The translations under genes were made by a program, and so were the position numbers. A stretch of DNA of 64,000 bases from Cheiracanthium punctorium (lineage: Eukaryota > Arthropoda > Arachnida > Araneae > Cheiracanthiidae): assembly GCA_038373885.1 (NCBI GenBank), contig JAWZYV010012248.1:290311-354310 (forward strand), in the 5' to 3' direction. Shown one piece after another: positions 32,941 through 44,029 of the stretch (positions within the stretch are counted from its first letter, which is position 1; every line of letters begins with the position of its first letter). The notes beneath the pieces were generated by a model, which had not been told where the DNA came from, searched no databases, and worked only from the letters and a program-made list of their open reading frames with translations.

Positions 32941-35022
32941 GGTAAATAAATTGTAGTGTTTGCCAGTTTCTAGCCAAATCTAGTAGATACCGGCTCAATT
33001 TTCGACACCAAACTTGGCGGCGAATCATCAAAAATTGTAAACCTTGGTGGCTTTTAACATTTATACTCTTCCCACCCCTTCTCCAGCGCTATCTGTCGCT
33101 TTTAAACATTTCTCTGTATAGACCGTAATGTATGAGAAGTATAATTTTGTAGCCCTATAAAATAACTTAAAGTCCTACAGACACACATCAGAATCAACAC
33201 CGGTCGTGCGACGGTAGTCTTTAATATATGAACCTACCGTTTAGGAGCTAGCGCACTTTAAACGGTTTAATTTGCAAGAAAATAATATAAAACGTCAGAA
33301 TTCGAAGAAATAGGAGTAGCGTGTCCGGTATTCTGCGAGGGATCCGCCAAACCAAATGCGCGCTCTCCCTGCTTTATTTACATTTATTCGAACTGCCCTC
33401 AGTGGTAAAGATCCAATATCAGAAAGAAAACTGAAAAATTAAAGAAATAAGAGATAAAGTCCCAGCTGCCAAAGTTGTAGCTGTATAACTCTTAGAGACC
33501 CATGATTGTGAAGTTCGCCGAATTTTTTTCGGAACAGCGTGTCTATTTGCCATCTACGGCGATTTTTCATAATTTGGCGACCTACACTTACACATAATTG
33601 ACTATTATTTCGCATTAGAGTTGCGAATAAACACTGCTTTTATTTTAGCTTGCTTCTACAATTGCGTAATTAACGCCTCCAAATAATTTATTTTGCCAAC
33701 ATATTGTAAATGTCCAAATTGAGCCACAAATTAAACTTCAAAAGAAGTGATCTCTTATTTTAGAGAAGAAAACTGCCAAATGATTATAGCTATTTATATC
33801 ATTTCGGAAAAACGCATCATCTGAAATTTTAAACTCCTGTAATTCAAGCGATCGAATCTTATGAAATTCCACTCCCATGTATAGACAGGCGTTATTCGGG
33901 TTACTCACTGGTCAGCGAGAGTACGCGCATGCTAAAACGGTATCAAATAATCTGATTCAAGCTGCGTATGTGTAAAGATAGGCTTTATTCTGGTATTTTC
34001 AGAAAGAGCACATCGATACTGAATTTTAACAGGCTTGTGCAACAGCTCTTCTATCCTTTTATTTTTATTCGCTTCATTTGTTGATTCCTACTTTAAGCCC
34101 CCTACTCTCGTCAACCTAAAAAGTCACCGCACGTTTGCGAGCTGAACAGGCACAAGTTTCAACTCCAAATGGAATTACATGAAAATGAAGGGGAACATAT
34201 TAACGATAAATGCATCAGTTAAGGAATTTGAAGACACTTAATTATTAAACACCCATTTATTGGCAACCGAAAAATAAATAAATAGAAGTTATGCTGGGTT
34301 GATTATTACTTTCGGACCCCATTCCGCCGAGTTGGTGATAAATGCATAGATGTTGTCATCTTGACGATTTTCTGTGAATATATGTCTACCCTTGTGAAAG
34401 CCTCCATTTTGAACTGTGGTGTTATGATTTAACTACGGTATATGACAGCTGAGAGAAAATTCTACTGTTTAGATTTTAAAAAGTTAGTTTCAGAATTCAA
34501 ACGATTTCTTTTACCCTTGCCAGGGCACATACGTATTATCCAACCGGTCATTCCCGCTAAATTATTTTTTCAGAAAATGCGCCGACAAGCTGCTGCCAAT
34601 CGTATTCGGAACCAGCAATAATTTCATGTGTCCGGCATTTATCTTTGCGAAAAACTGCTCGTCCAGGCGGACCGCCGGGATAATTCGTAAGTACCCTCGC
34701 TGTAATTAAGGTATAATTTCGAATAAAAATTCTAGCGTTTAGATTTAAAAAAAAAAGTTTTAGAACTTCCGTAGTGTCTTTGAGAACTTTGCAGCTCCCT
34801 CCTGGACGCAAGATGGGGAAACGCGCCAAAACTGCTATTTAAAAAAATTTTCCAAGTGGAATCCGGTTGATTCCTACTTAAACGCACGCACTCTCGAAAG
34901 GTGGTAATAACATTGCATAAGCAGTTACCATCACGATTTTTTGTATTGATGTGGCAACCGTACACGCTTAAACTTTTGGTGGCAGAATCGGGATTCTAAA
35001 GAAAACTTTAATTCTCCAGAGT
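32941..35022. other. Intronic stretch, mostly unassigned
   Basis: No gene. A TTTGCCATCTACGGCGATTT block at about 33548 recurs in variant form near 40490 and 48900, marking a dispersed repeat. The part just before 35023 (GGTGGCAGAATCGGGATTC) may be the primer-binding region of the Ty3/Gypsy element, but paired LTRs could not be found. Confidence 0.35.
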
Positions 35023-36637
35023 ATGGTGTGGACAAGAAAAATGGAGGAACTCAGAAAACTGATAGAGGAGATGAAAACCGTTATCATGTAGGAGATGAAA
35101 GCCGGACAAGACGAGATAAAGTCCGGGAGAGCCGATTTAGAGAAGAAAATTGAAGCCTGACAAGAAGTGAAATCGGGATTGGAGAAAATGGAGACTGCTT
35201 TGGGAAAATTAGAGAAATTCGAAAAGAGTGTGCAGGAAAATCAAGAGATAATGGAGGAAAGAATGTCGCTCCTAGAAGAAAGTCAATAGAAAAACATGAA
35301 AGAATTACGTGAAGAATTTAATAATAAAATTGAGGAAAAACTGGATTGGAAAGAAAATGTAGTTTCGAAAATACGGGAAGAATGTGAAGCTAAATTTGTA
35401 CTCTCTCGTCAAGCTGGAAAAGTTACCTGAAAACATCAGGATGTCTTCACACCGCCCGCCAGTGAAACTTACTACCTATGACGGAAAGACTCCCTGGGAA
35501 GCCTACAAGACCCAATTTTTAATCCTCGCCAAAGCCAATGGTTGGAGCGAGTCCGAGAAAGCGACCCAACTGGCCGCTTCCCTTAGCGGAGATGCAATTA
35601 ACGTATTGCAAACTATTGGAGCGACGAAGATAGGAGATTTTGACGCCCTCGCAAGTGCCTTGGAGATGAAATTCGGAGAGAAGTGCCAGAAAGAATATAG
35701 TAGAATCCAACTTAAGTCAAAGATGCAGAGATCTGGCGAGACCCTGCAAGAGCTGGCTTCGAACAATAGATAGGCTGTGTCTTCGGCCTACGTTCGTAGG
35801 CAATAGATAGGCTGTGTCGTCTAGCCTACATGGACCACCTTGATTATGTCCGAGGAGAAATGGCGGTGCGGCATTTTAACGAAGCCATCCGGGATTCTGA
35901 AATTCAAAAGGCACACATGTTGGAGGATTATCAAGATTTTAAATCTGCTCTCGTCTTCGCTATGGAGCTGAAGGGTTTTACTCAAATTGCTAGACCAAAT
36001 TGCAAGACTTCAGAGACTGGACAAAAATTTCTATGGACTGCAGAATGTGAGGATGCGTTCAACGAACTCAAGACGGCCCTAACATTTCCGCCGATCCTGA
36101 ACAACCTCTCGCTCCTGGTGTCTAGGAATCAAGAGGACTGGGACAAGAAACTCCCCCTCTTCCTGCTGGCCTATAGGAGTGCCGTCCATGAGAATACCGG
36201 CTTCACAACTTCCCACATGCTATTCGGTAGAGATCTTCGTCTTCCCGCCGATCTAGTGTTTGGCCGCCCCCAGATACGCCTTCATCATGGAAAATCTTCG
36301 GGTACGGTTTGAAGACGTGCACCGTTTTTCTCGTGAGTGGATCAACCTTAACACGGAGAGGACGAAGACTCGGTACGACACGAAGGCTACGGGACACGAC
36401 TTCAACGTAGGTGAGAAAGTTTGGCTATGGAATCCTACTCGACGGAAAGGCCTGTCGCCTAAGCTGCAATCGCCGTGGGATGGTCCTTACACAGCCCTAA
36501 ACAGACTTTCCGTCGTATCGCCACTTTTGCCGATTTATTGCGAAGTTTTACATAAAAAAAATAAGACTGAGCTCGGTGATATCTCTCAAGTTTGGCGAGA
36601 AGTTGCCAAAACCTACTTTATTTTACAATGGGAATAA
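35023..36637 (+). pseudogene. Ty3/Gypsy retrotransposon, internally deleted Gag-Pol
   Basis: The Gag N-terminus is a Glu/Lys-rich coiled coil beginning MVWTRKMEELRKLIEEMK with stops. In another frame the Gag core follows (35384-35773: PPVKLTTYDGKTPWEAYKTQ, then LAASLSGDAINVLQ and KEYSRIQLKSKMQ). After a 37-bp duplication comes a frame (35830-36312) that joins three distant pieces: Gag (AVRHFNEAIRDSE), the RT/RNase H connection (FLWTAECEDAFNELKTAL) and integrase C-terminal sequence (NQEDWDKKLPLFLLAYRSAV, then HMLFGRDLRLPADL). A third frame (to 36637) gives the end of integrase (TRYDTKATGHDF, then KVWLWNPTRRKGLSPKL). Protease, most of RT and the integrase core are missing. It is a dead, chimeric remnant. 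Confidence 0.85.
35765..35829 (+). repeat. 37-bp direct duplication at a Gypsy deletion junction
   Basis: AATAGATAGGCTGTGTC at 35765-35781 is repeated at 35802-35818. Between them GCCTACGTTCGTAGGC forms a short hairpin. The duplication lies exactly where the Gag frame is broken and probably arose during repair or reverse transcription. Confidence 0.7.
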
Positions 36638-36649
36638 TTGAACAGCTTG

Positions 36650-37080
36650 GATATTTTCCACACGTTAACATGAAATATTTCGTGGTGCTGAACACGTCAA
36701 TCTGCTTCAATGGTAGCAGATTTTAGCCACCAAAGGTAGCACTTTAAGTAGCAGAATGTAGCTACGTGTTCCGTGGTGCTAAACATAAAAGTCTGCTTAA
36801 TTAATTAAATGCAATCAAACGTTTATTTTGAAGTCGGTTTTATTTCTTTTTTTAAAAATCATACTTCTTTTTATAACAATTGTCACTCTGTATATCCAAA
36901 ATTGAGGTGGTTTCGGAAATGTTTACAATTAAAGGCTGTATCGTCGGGAATATGAATGCATAGTTTCCCTGATATTAGCTTAGCATACATTAAATTCAGA
37001 ACATTTCTTATTTCAGAACATTTACGACAAATTTGGTTTACACTGTCCAAAATCTAAATTATTGTGATATGTTGAATATT
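36650..37080. other. Intronic stretch, no gene
   Basis: TTTCGTGGTGCTGAACA at about 36678 is repeated as GTTCCGTGGTGCTAAACA at about 36768, and TAGCAGA words recur between them. This could be the remains of the Gypsy 3' region. Nothing else was recognised. Confidence 0.35.
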
Positions 37081-37087
37081 TATTTAC

Positions 37088-37190
37088 CTTCTTTTCCAAG
37101 TGGGCCACACATGTAGCGTTTTTTGGCTGTTTTACTCTCTCCATCATTAATGCAGCATTTTCCAGAAGGACATCCGCCTTTTCGACAGTC
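37088..37190 (-). CDS. Prokineticin (AVIT/MIT-like) secreted protein, exon 2
   Basis: A 103-nt exon with acceptor TTGATACAG and donor GTAAAT. It begins in phase 0, as left by the 16-codon signal exon (43861-43908), and ends in phase 1, as needed by exon 3 (28726-28838). It encodes the N-terminal half of a colipase-like cysteine fold: a single Cys, then GGC, then the adjacent pair in GKCC, and a basic segment ending MCGPLGKE. CC followed by an M/R-x-C-x-P-L-G-x-E-G block is the hallmark of the AVIT/prokineticin and MIT-like toxin family. The mature chain would start almost at the exon boundary, so the signal peptide and mature domain are on separate exons. The introns are very large (6.7 and 8.2 kb) and full of transposons. 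Confidence 0.8.
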
Positions 37191-37404
37191 CTGTATCAAA
37201 TAAGACTTTAGAATTAGGTTCACAGATAAATGAAGCATGCATGATAAACAAATATGTGTGCGTTATCGACAAAAGTGGCTGTATTTAATTATTTATTTTT
37301 TACTCATTTTAAATGAAGTATTGTAGATGGTATGTGTAGAGTTACTAAATTTAGATTTATCTATTTTTAACGCATTTAGCGAATGGAGACAATTACGACA
37401 ATAT

Positions 37405-37960
37405 TTGCGAATTATTTTGAGTGTTCTTGTAAAGGAAATATTTGTGCTACGAGTATATGCATGAAATTTAGTATATGCTAATCAGGAATAGTGTAGCTTT
37501 CTACTACCAAAAAGTTTCAAAGTTGGTTCTATAGTTACAGAGATACCAATAGAGCGTAATGTATTAGAATTATTTTGAGTGTTCTTGTAAAAGAACTTTT
37601 TTTGATTTATGCATGAAATTTAGCCTGTAATACTCAGGAATGTTGTAGCTTTCCATCAGTGAAAAAAGTTTTGAAATCAGTTCAGTAATTACAGAGATAC
37701 ACATAGAGCGTAATGTAATTCTTATGAGTATCCCTGTAAAAGAACTATTTGTGATATATGCATAAAAGGCAGCGTATAATAGTCAGGAATAGTTTAACTT
37801 TCAATCACTGAAAAAGGTCTAGAATCGGTTCAGTAGTTACGAAATGCCCATAGAGAGTAATGTATTAGAATTTGAGTGTCTTCGTAAAAGAATCATTTAT
37901 ACTATATACATGAAAGGCAGCCTGCATGTAAATCCAGGGTATAAACTATCATCATTGGAA
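37405..37960 (+). repeat. Tandem repeat, about four units of 150-158 bp
   Basis: The unit runs TTTGAGTGTTCTTGTAAA(A/G)G, TATATGCATGAAA, ATA(C/G)TCAGGAAT(A/G), CA(T/A)C(A/T)(G/C)TGAAAAA, TTACAGAGATACC and ATAGAGCGTAATGTATTAGA. Units start near 37418, 37576, 37725 and 37874. The array ends in ACACATTTATAATATAAGTA, the tail typical of several elements in this window. Non-coding. Confidence 0.7.
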
Positions 37961-38139
37961 ATTTTATCCAAGTCCCTTCGATCGTTTTTATGTAATTGAG
38001 TCACAAACATCCAAACACACAAACGTACACATTTATAATATAAGTAGGATTTGAAAATTTATGAGCTTTAAGAAACATATTTGGAAGTAATTCTTGTTTA
38101 TGCTTATTAATTTGGCGTAAAACTAACGTAATTTATATA

Positions 38140-40105
38140 CCATGTCATGTTTTTCACTCGACGCGTTTGTATTTTTAAAAGCACGCGATTCAGCAGATAG
38201 CGTTTCTTATTTATTTCAAAAGCATAAGTCATTTAATTTGGGCGAAACTCGACAAGAATGGCAACCTAAAAACGGTTCTGAATTAATAATTAAAAAAGTA
38301 ATAAAATATCAAAACCTTATGGTTTTAAATATGTACGTAAGTGCTATGTGTTAAAAGCGTATCATATTCCATTCGTCTTCTCTATTTTCACTCCTTATTC
38401 CACAAAGTTGGAAAGTGTATCAATATTCATCAGCGTACCGTATTTTTCTCCCTTGTTCCATAAACACATCTTTGGAATCGAAATCTATATTAAAATCGCC
38501 TGCTAAAACTGTTTTAGTCTTCGCCAAGCATATTCCAATTGTACTTCACCGTTTTAAATACTATTTGGAATGTGCATCCTAATCCATGAGTGGCCGTGTT
38601 TGTCTTTCTTGTGGGGATTTCTACTTCAACGCCGCGACGGTAGCCAAGGTGGCGATGATTAAACGTATGCAGTTACCATGACGTATTTTTGTGGCTACAG
38701 TAATTTTCAATCAAAATGGCGATTCGGAACAACATATAAGTAAGCATTATGTTACTTATTTATTTATTTTGGGCTGCTAATAATTAAGTGTCTTATGTCG
38801 ATTCCTTAACTGGTGTGTTTATCGCTAATTTATTCACTGTAGTTTTCATTTAGTCTTTTGGGAAGTGTTGAAATTTGAGCATAACTCCTAGAGTCCCAGA
38901 CTGCAAAGCTAGCCAAAGTTCAGCAATTTTTTACGTTGCCAAAAGTGAAGGCGTTAAAATAGAAATAAACTCTTTCTTGTTCCATAAAACGACTATTTGG
39001 AATCGAAATCTATCTCAAAATCGCCTACTGAAACTGTTTTATAATCTTTGCCAAGAATATTCCATCTGTACTTCAGAATTTTAAACTGTGTTTGTAATGG
39101 GCAACATTATCGATGAGTGTGCAGTGTTTGTCTTTATTGTTCCATAAAACATACATACTTGGAATTGAAATCTATAACCTTATGCGACTTTCAACATTTA
39201 ATTCTATCTCCCCCCCCCCCCCCCCCCCCCCGCGTGATCTGGCAAACACATTTGAAAATATCTTCAGTGCGATAGTGCATGTCTACAAATGATGTCTACA
39301 GAATCTGGTAGACAAGAATCTGGGGTTGAACGAAATAAAATTTCGAAATTCTGAACCTCAAAATTCTTTGATTAAAATTTCAAAATTCTGAATTTCTGGT
39401 GCACATTACCGAAGTCGTTTGCTTATATGTTTAAATTTTCAAGGCTCTGTGTGCTGTACATTTTTTATAGAGATGGTACACTTACAGATTTACAGGCATT
39501 TACTTTTATTATTATAGATAGATAGATTTGGCTTAAAAGTGGCAGTATTTCCATGGTATTTCATGCTTTTCAAATGCACGCGATTCTTCATTTAAGTAAT
39601 AGCATTTCTGCTAGTTCAAAGCATAAATTCTTTCATACGGCGAAACTCGCCAAGCATGACAACCTTTTTTAATTAATAATTAAAAAGTAATTAAAATTTC
39701 AAAATTCTGAATCTCAGGGCACATATTACTGATGGGCTTATATGTTCAAATTTTCAGAGCTTTGCCTGCTGCAGATTTGTCTGGAGAGCGCATACATACA
39801 TATTTACAAACATTCACTATTATTATTATAAATTTGGCGGAAACCTGATGAAAATTACATGCCATTTAATGTTTTTCAAATGCACGCGATTTTGTTTCAT
39901 AGCAGCATGCGGGCGAAACTCGCCAAGCATGACATCCTGAAAACGGTTTTTAATTAATAATTAAAAAAGTTTTTGAAATTTCAAAATTCTGAGACCGAGT
40001 TCCACAGTATGGAACTTTTATTTTCAAATTTTCAGAGCTTTGCCTGCTGTAGATTTGTCTATATATCGCACACATACAGATTTACAGACATTTATTTTTA
40101 TATAT
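38140..40105 (+). repeat. Internally repetitive dispersed element(s) with GCACGCGATT units
   Basis: A block with AAATGCACGCGATT, GGCGAAACTCGCCAAGCATG and TTAATTAATAATTAAAAA occurs at about 38180, 39577 and 39882; the last two are about 305 bp apart. Each is followed by AATTTCAAAATTCTGA, CAGAGCTTTGCCTGCTG and a tail CAGATTTACAGACATTTAT(T). The last tail abuts ACTAGGGGCCAAGGCC at 40106, the start of another element. A C22 run lies inside at 39210-39231. The small open frame at 38142-38354 is within the repeat and is not a gene. Confidence 0.55.
39210..39231. repeat. Poly-C run
   Basis: 22 consecutive C. Length is prone to assembly error. Confidence 0.85.
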
Positions 40106-40310
40106 ACTAGGGGCCAAGGCCCCCAGACTCGCTACGCTCGCTTTTCGTATGAGGCATTCGGCCCCTAATCAGGCTTAATCGTAAAAAAAGACATAATTTC
40201 AACAGACAAAACCCGAAGATTGGATCAGATAGAATGTTACTGAGCTAAGCTACACATTGCTTGGTTCTTGCATCTTCATTGGTACATAAAAATTTAAACT
40301 TCACACTACA

Positions 40311-40463
40311 GTAGACCCCCTCCGCTTATAATCGCTGGAAAAATTATTTGCACTCCTCAGAAACACAATGATATTTAATGTTGCCATTCAAAAGTTATAT
40401 TAATTAGGAGCTAAAGCGTAATAAAATCAGAATATATGTTTCAGCTGTATTTTTAATATTGTA
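40311..40463 (-). mobile_element. Truncated copy of the CAGTAGACCCC Tigger-like MITE
   Basis: Begins ACAGTAGACCCCCTCCGCTT. Its interior (GCACTCCTCAGAAACACAAT, TTGCCATTCAAAAGTTATAT, TTAGGAGCTAAAGCG) is the reverse complement of the complete copy at 48405-48734. The right half is missing or diverged. Confidence 0.7.
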
Positions 40464-40852
40464 AAACCTATTGGACACCTTGCGAATTTGCCACCCATGG
40501 CGATTTTTCATTATTTGGCGACTTGCGTACATGTAAAGTTAATAAAAGCTACGGAACAGATATAATAGCCTGCTACCAATGGCGACTTTTCATTATTTGG
40601 CGATTTACACATGCTCACAACCTATATTTACTGTTCATTTAAGGTTACCGGAAAACCGTTATCCATATTTTCATTTACATAATCGTTTGCAGATTGGCGT
40701 ACTTAACACCACGAATTATACCATCTCGTCGCGCTAGCAAATATCCAATGTGTACTATAACTGCTATAATGGCATAGTTAACGCCGCCAAATATTTCTAC
40801 TGGTAGCAAATAATCCAGCTGGACGAGAACCGGCTTTAAAATAATCTGCATT

Positions 40853-41167
40853 TTAATTATTTTTCATTTTCAAGATATTAGTTATTCTGTTTTGGAAAAA
40901 CGAATAATCGCTAATGAGGTTTATCGGTGTGACGTCATTTTTCCACCAATACGTGACCTTTCGGCTGTGTTGATGAGTAACTCTGTAATCTGATTGGCTG
41001 AAGTATATATTTTCCATCGACACGTGACTGAAATAGCCTCGTCTCAGTATAAGTTTTAATATGTCAGCACTTTTTAATGGGAATCTGTGAAAAGATATCT
41101 TTTTGTAGTCATGTACAGGTTCCAGAGAGTTATTGAAACATCCATAGGCAGCACAATACAGAGGCAT
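40853..41167 (-). pseudogene. THAP zinc-finger domain fragment
   Basis: The first 41 codons from ATG 41167-41165 read as a THAP domain N-terminus: MPLYCAAYGCFNN supplies the first two zinc ligands (C-x4-C), and KKISFHRFPLKSADILKLIL matches the SFHRFPxxxxxxxxW segment. After this the frame no longer looks like THAP: the AVPTIF box, the final C-x2-H and the invariant Trp are absent. It is therefore a first exon whose splice donor is unclear, or a truncated copy. THAP domains occur in P-element transposases and in DNA-binding regulators, and the rest is not present here. A dispersed repeat begins about 10 bp upstream of the ATG, so no native promoter is visible. Confidence 0.6.
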
Positions 41168-41420
41168 ATTTAGTATTTTTTACTTCCTTGTACGTAGTAT
41201 AAGGAAGTAATGTGATCCCGAAAAATTTTGGGGGCCAAATTTCGACAAAAAAACAGATTTTGACTACCTCTAAATTGAATTTTAAAAATTTTTTCGATGC
41301 ATCTCATCGTAGGCTAGCATGCACGATCATATTAACGCGTCTGCAACTCATTTTGACCAGCGGCGAGTTTATTGTGGTCAGTTTTTCCATGCCGTCTGTA
41401 CGTACGTACGTATGTATGTA

Positions 41421-41940
41421 ACTCGCATATCTCAAAAACTATGGGTCGTAGAATGTTGAGATTTGATATTTAGGATTGTTCTATGATCTAGTTGTGCACC
41501 TCCCCTTTTGGTCGCAATCGAATGAATAGTTTATGTACAGGACCGCCCAAAAGATTCGAAATACATTACGCTCTATGGGCCGAAAATCATTAAACTCGCA
41601 TATCTCAAAAACTATTAGGCGTAGAATGTCGAAACTTCATATTTTGGATAGTTGTAACATCTAGTTGTGCACCTCCCCTTTTGGCTCCATTCGATTGGAC
41701 AGTTTATCTACAGGACCGCCCAAAACATTCGAAATACATTACGCTCAATGGGCCGAAATTCATTAAACTCGCATATCTCAAAAACTGTTAGGCGTAGAAT
41801 GTTGAAACTTTATATTTAGGATTGTTGTAACATCTAGTTGTGCACCTCCCCTTTCGGTTCCATTCGACTGGATAGTTTATCTACAGAACCGCCTAAAAGA
41901 TTCGAAATACATTACGCTCTATGGGCCGAAATTCATCAAA
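41421..41940 (+). repeat. 172-bp tandem unit, three copies
   Basis: Units start with ACTCGCATATCTCAAAAACT at 41421, about 41593 and about 41766. Each continues with GTTGTAACATCTAGTTGTGC, ACCTCCCCTTT, AGTTTATCTACAGGACCGCC and ATTACGCTCTATGGGCC. Units are roughly 90% alike, indicating expansion within this copy. Confidence 0.8.
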
Positions 41941-42420
41941 GCGTTTTTTAGAGGTATTGGGCTATTTCAAACGACTCAGAAGTGATATATGCTGTAAAGA
42001 GTTAGAAAATGAATTTCTCCATTAAAAAAAGTGTGTTTATCATTTACAGTTCTGCTACAGGAACACTCAAAAGATTTCCAATACATTACGGTCAATGGCA
42101 ATTTTAGGAGATTCATCCATTTCAAGCACAATACCGTCCTACCACATAAGTTAGGTAATGGTCCGACCACCGTCACGTGCCTCCCTCAAGTACTATGCCA
42201 AAAGTCGCCAAGCTTGGCGACTTTTTTGTGTACGTGTGTGCATATTTAACTCTCAAATCTCAAAAACTATTATGAAATTTCATATATAAGATTGTGTTAA
42301 CATCTAGTTGTGCATGTCGATTTTTGGTTAAAATCTACTGGAGAGTTTATTTACAGGTCCACTGAAAAGAATTTCAGTACTTTAATGTCTATGGACATCT
42401 TCAATATAATACAATTGTAG

Positions 42421-42680
42421 ACAGTCATTGTTTGGTACATCCCCAAAATCTCGCCGTGTGTCCTCGACCTTGGCGAGTTTTGCCGAAATGTCGCCAAATT
42501 TGGCGATAGTCAGTCATTTGGTCCATGCCCAAAGTATCGCCATTTGTCATCGTTCTTGGAGAGTTTTGGCGAAATATCGCCAAATTTGGCGATAATTTCT
42601 TATTGTTGGTCCATGCTTAATATCTCGCCAAATGTCGTCGACATTGACGAGTTTCGCCGAAATATCGCCAAATTTGGCGC
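42421..42680 (+). repeat. 87-bp tandem unit with 16-bp palindrome, three copies
   Basis: The perfect palindrome TCGCCAAATTTGGCGA lies at 42491-42506 and 42577-42592, and a 15/16 version at 42665-42680, each at the end of a unit beginning near (T/A)GTCAGTCATT and TGGTCCATGCCC. The homologous region in copy 1 (about 15600-15700) has one diverged unit. Confidence 0.8.
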
Positions 42681-43860
42681 CAAAAATTATTTCGTATTTT
42701 GTATAACTCTAAAACTTTAACCCGTAGAATTTTGAACTTTTGTATTTAGCTAACGGTTTTCAATATCTTTTTTGACAGCAATCGACTATGAATTTATTTA
42801 CAGGGTGAGCCAAATGACTTTAAATACATTAAGGTGTATGGATGCATTCAATTCATTGAAAGTCTGTGGTCAATGACTACTTTGGCTATCCCCAAAATCT
42901 CGCAGACTATCTCAAGTTTGTCGGCTTTTGGTGAAATATCGCCAAATAAATTGTCAGAAAGAAATCTTTCAAATTGAACTCAGCTTGGCGATATCAAAAT
43001 ATTTGGCTAGAAATCGCTATATCTTACTATTATTGATATTTTATATCTTTCAAACAAATAAGTTTAGAGGAAGTGCGTAAAAAACATTTTTGATTTAATA
43101 GACGTGCAAGGAAGTCATGTGTTGGACACATCAGATTTTTTAAAAATTACAAAAGTTTATGAAAGTATGTAAATGTTTATGTAATTAAAAAGTTTTTGAA
43201 ATTTCAAAATTCTGAGACCGAGTTGCACAGTATGGAACTTTTATTTTCAAATTTTCAGAGCTTTGCCTGCTGTAGATTTGTCTATATATCGCACACATAC
43301 AGATTTACAGACATTTATTTTTATTATTATATACTAGCCGCCTTCGCCGGTCAGTTGGTTCGCAATTTTAATAAATTTTGTGTTTCTCACCGGCTTCTTT
43401 GGCAGTGAAATATCTCAGATTCTGAATAGAATTTAAAATTAAGTTGGTTACAAACAGGGGCGGCCATAGGGTAAGTGGCGACCCCTGCTAACGTAAAAAA
43501 GACGCCCCCTTTTATGCGCTACTTAGTTTTTGAGTTCGACATGACGCCCCTTTGAAGCCGGCGCCCCGATGCGATGCTTACTTTTCTTACCATGCCGGGC
43601 TGCCCATGGTTACAAAAATAAGACAGTTTAATGATAAAAACCTACAAAAGGTACAAATTATTTTCATCATATATCAATTTTGAAGAGCTTCTAGATATAT
43701 CGACCGTTATCAAAAAACGGATAGAAAAAAAAGAAAAAAAAAGAAAATCTGAAACACTTTCAGATTTTAAATACGCATTAAAGTGGTATATATTAAAAGC
43801 GTACAAATAAAAATGACTGTTAAAAGTAAACACACACACACACATTCCAGATATACTTAC

Positions 43861-43908
43861 AGACAAAACAGCCATAATACAGGTTGCGAAAACAATTAAT
43901 ACTTTCAT
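43861..43908 (-). CDS. Prokineticin (AVIT/MIT-like) secreted protein, exon 1 (signal peptide)
   Basis: ATG at 43908-43906 opens a 16-codon, 48-nt exon ending at a consensus GTAAGT donor, phase 0. The product is a classic secretion signal: M-K, an uninterrupted hydrophobic core, one Cys at residue 10 and a small-residue end. The exon at 10087-10134 is its paralogue. Phase and strand fit the cysteine-rich exons at 37088-37190 and 28726-28838, so these three are proposed as one minus-strand gene spanning at least 15 kb. A TATA box is placed about 113-120 nt upstream. The linkage across large introns is inferred from phase compatibility and domain logic and needs transcript support. Confidence 0.7.
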
Positions 43909-44020
43909 GATCAAAATACCAAGAGCTGTTTTAAAAGAATGAATGTGGTTTCTATTTTCCTACCAAGAAAATATATTTCCTCCAAGTAAAACAAGATACT
44001 ACTCCATAGAAAATACCTTT

Positions 44021-44028
44021 TATTTATA
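44021..44028 (-). promoter_or_regulatory. TATA box of the secreted-protein gene
   Basis: On the minus strand AGTATAAATAAAAGG gives a strong TATAAATA box. Initiation 25-30 nt downstream would give a leader of about 85-90 nt before the ATG at 43908. Confidence 0.6.
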
Positions 44029-44029
44029 C

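Larger units (their letters stand above)
41176..43145 (+). repeat. About 2-kb dispersed repeat, copy 2 (uninterrupted)
   Basis: Same order of blocks as 14375-19040, without the insertions. A terminal hairpin TTACTTCCTT..AAGGAAGTAA lies at about 41180-41210. The internal 172-bp unit is present three times here against about once in copy 1, and the TCGCCAAATTTGGCGA unit three times against once. The end is TTAATAGACGTGCAAGGAAG, TCATGTGTT. No long frame; a non-autonomous element of unknown class. Confidence 0.75.
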
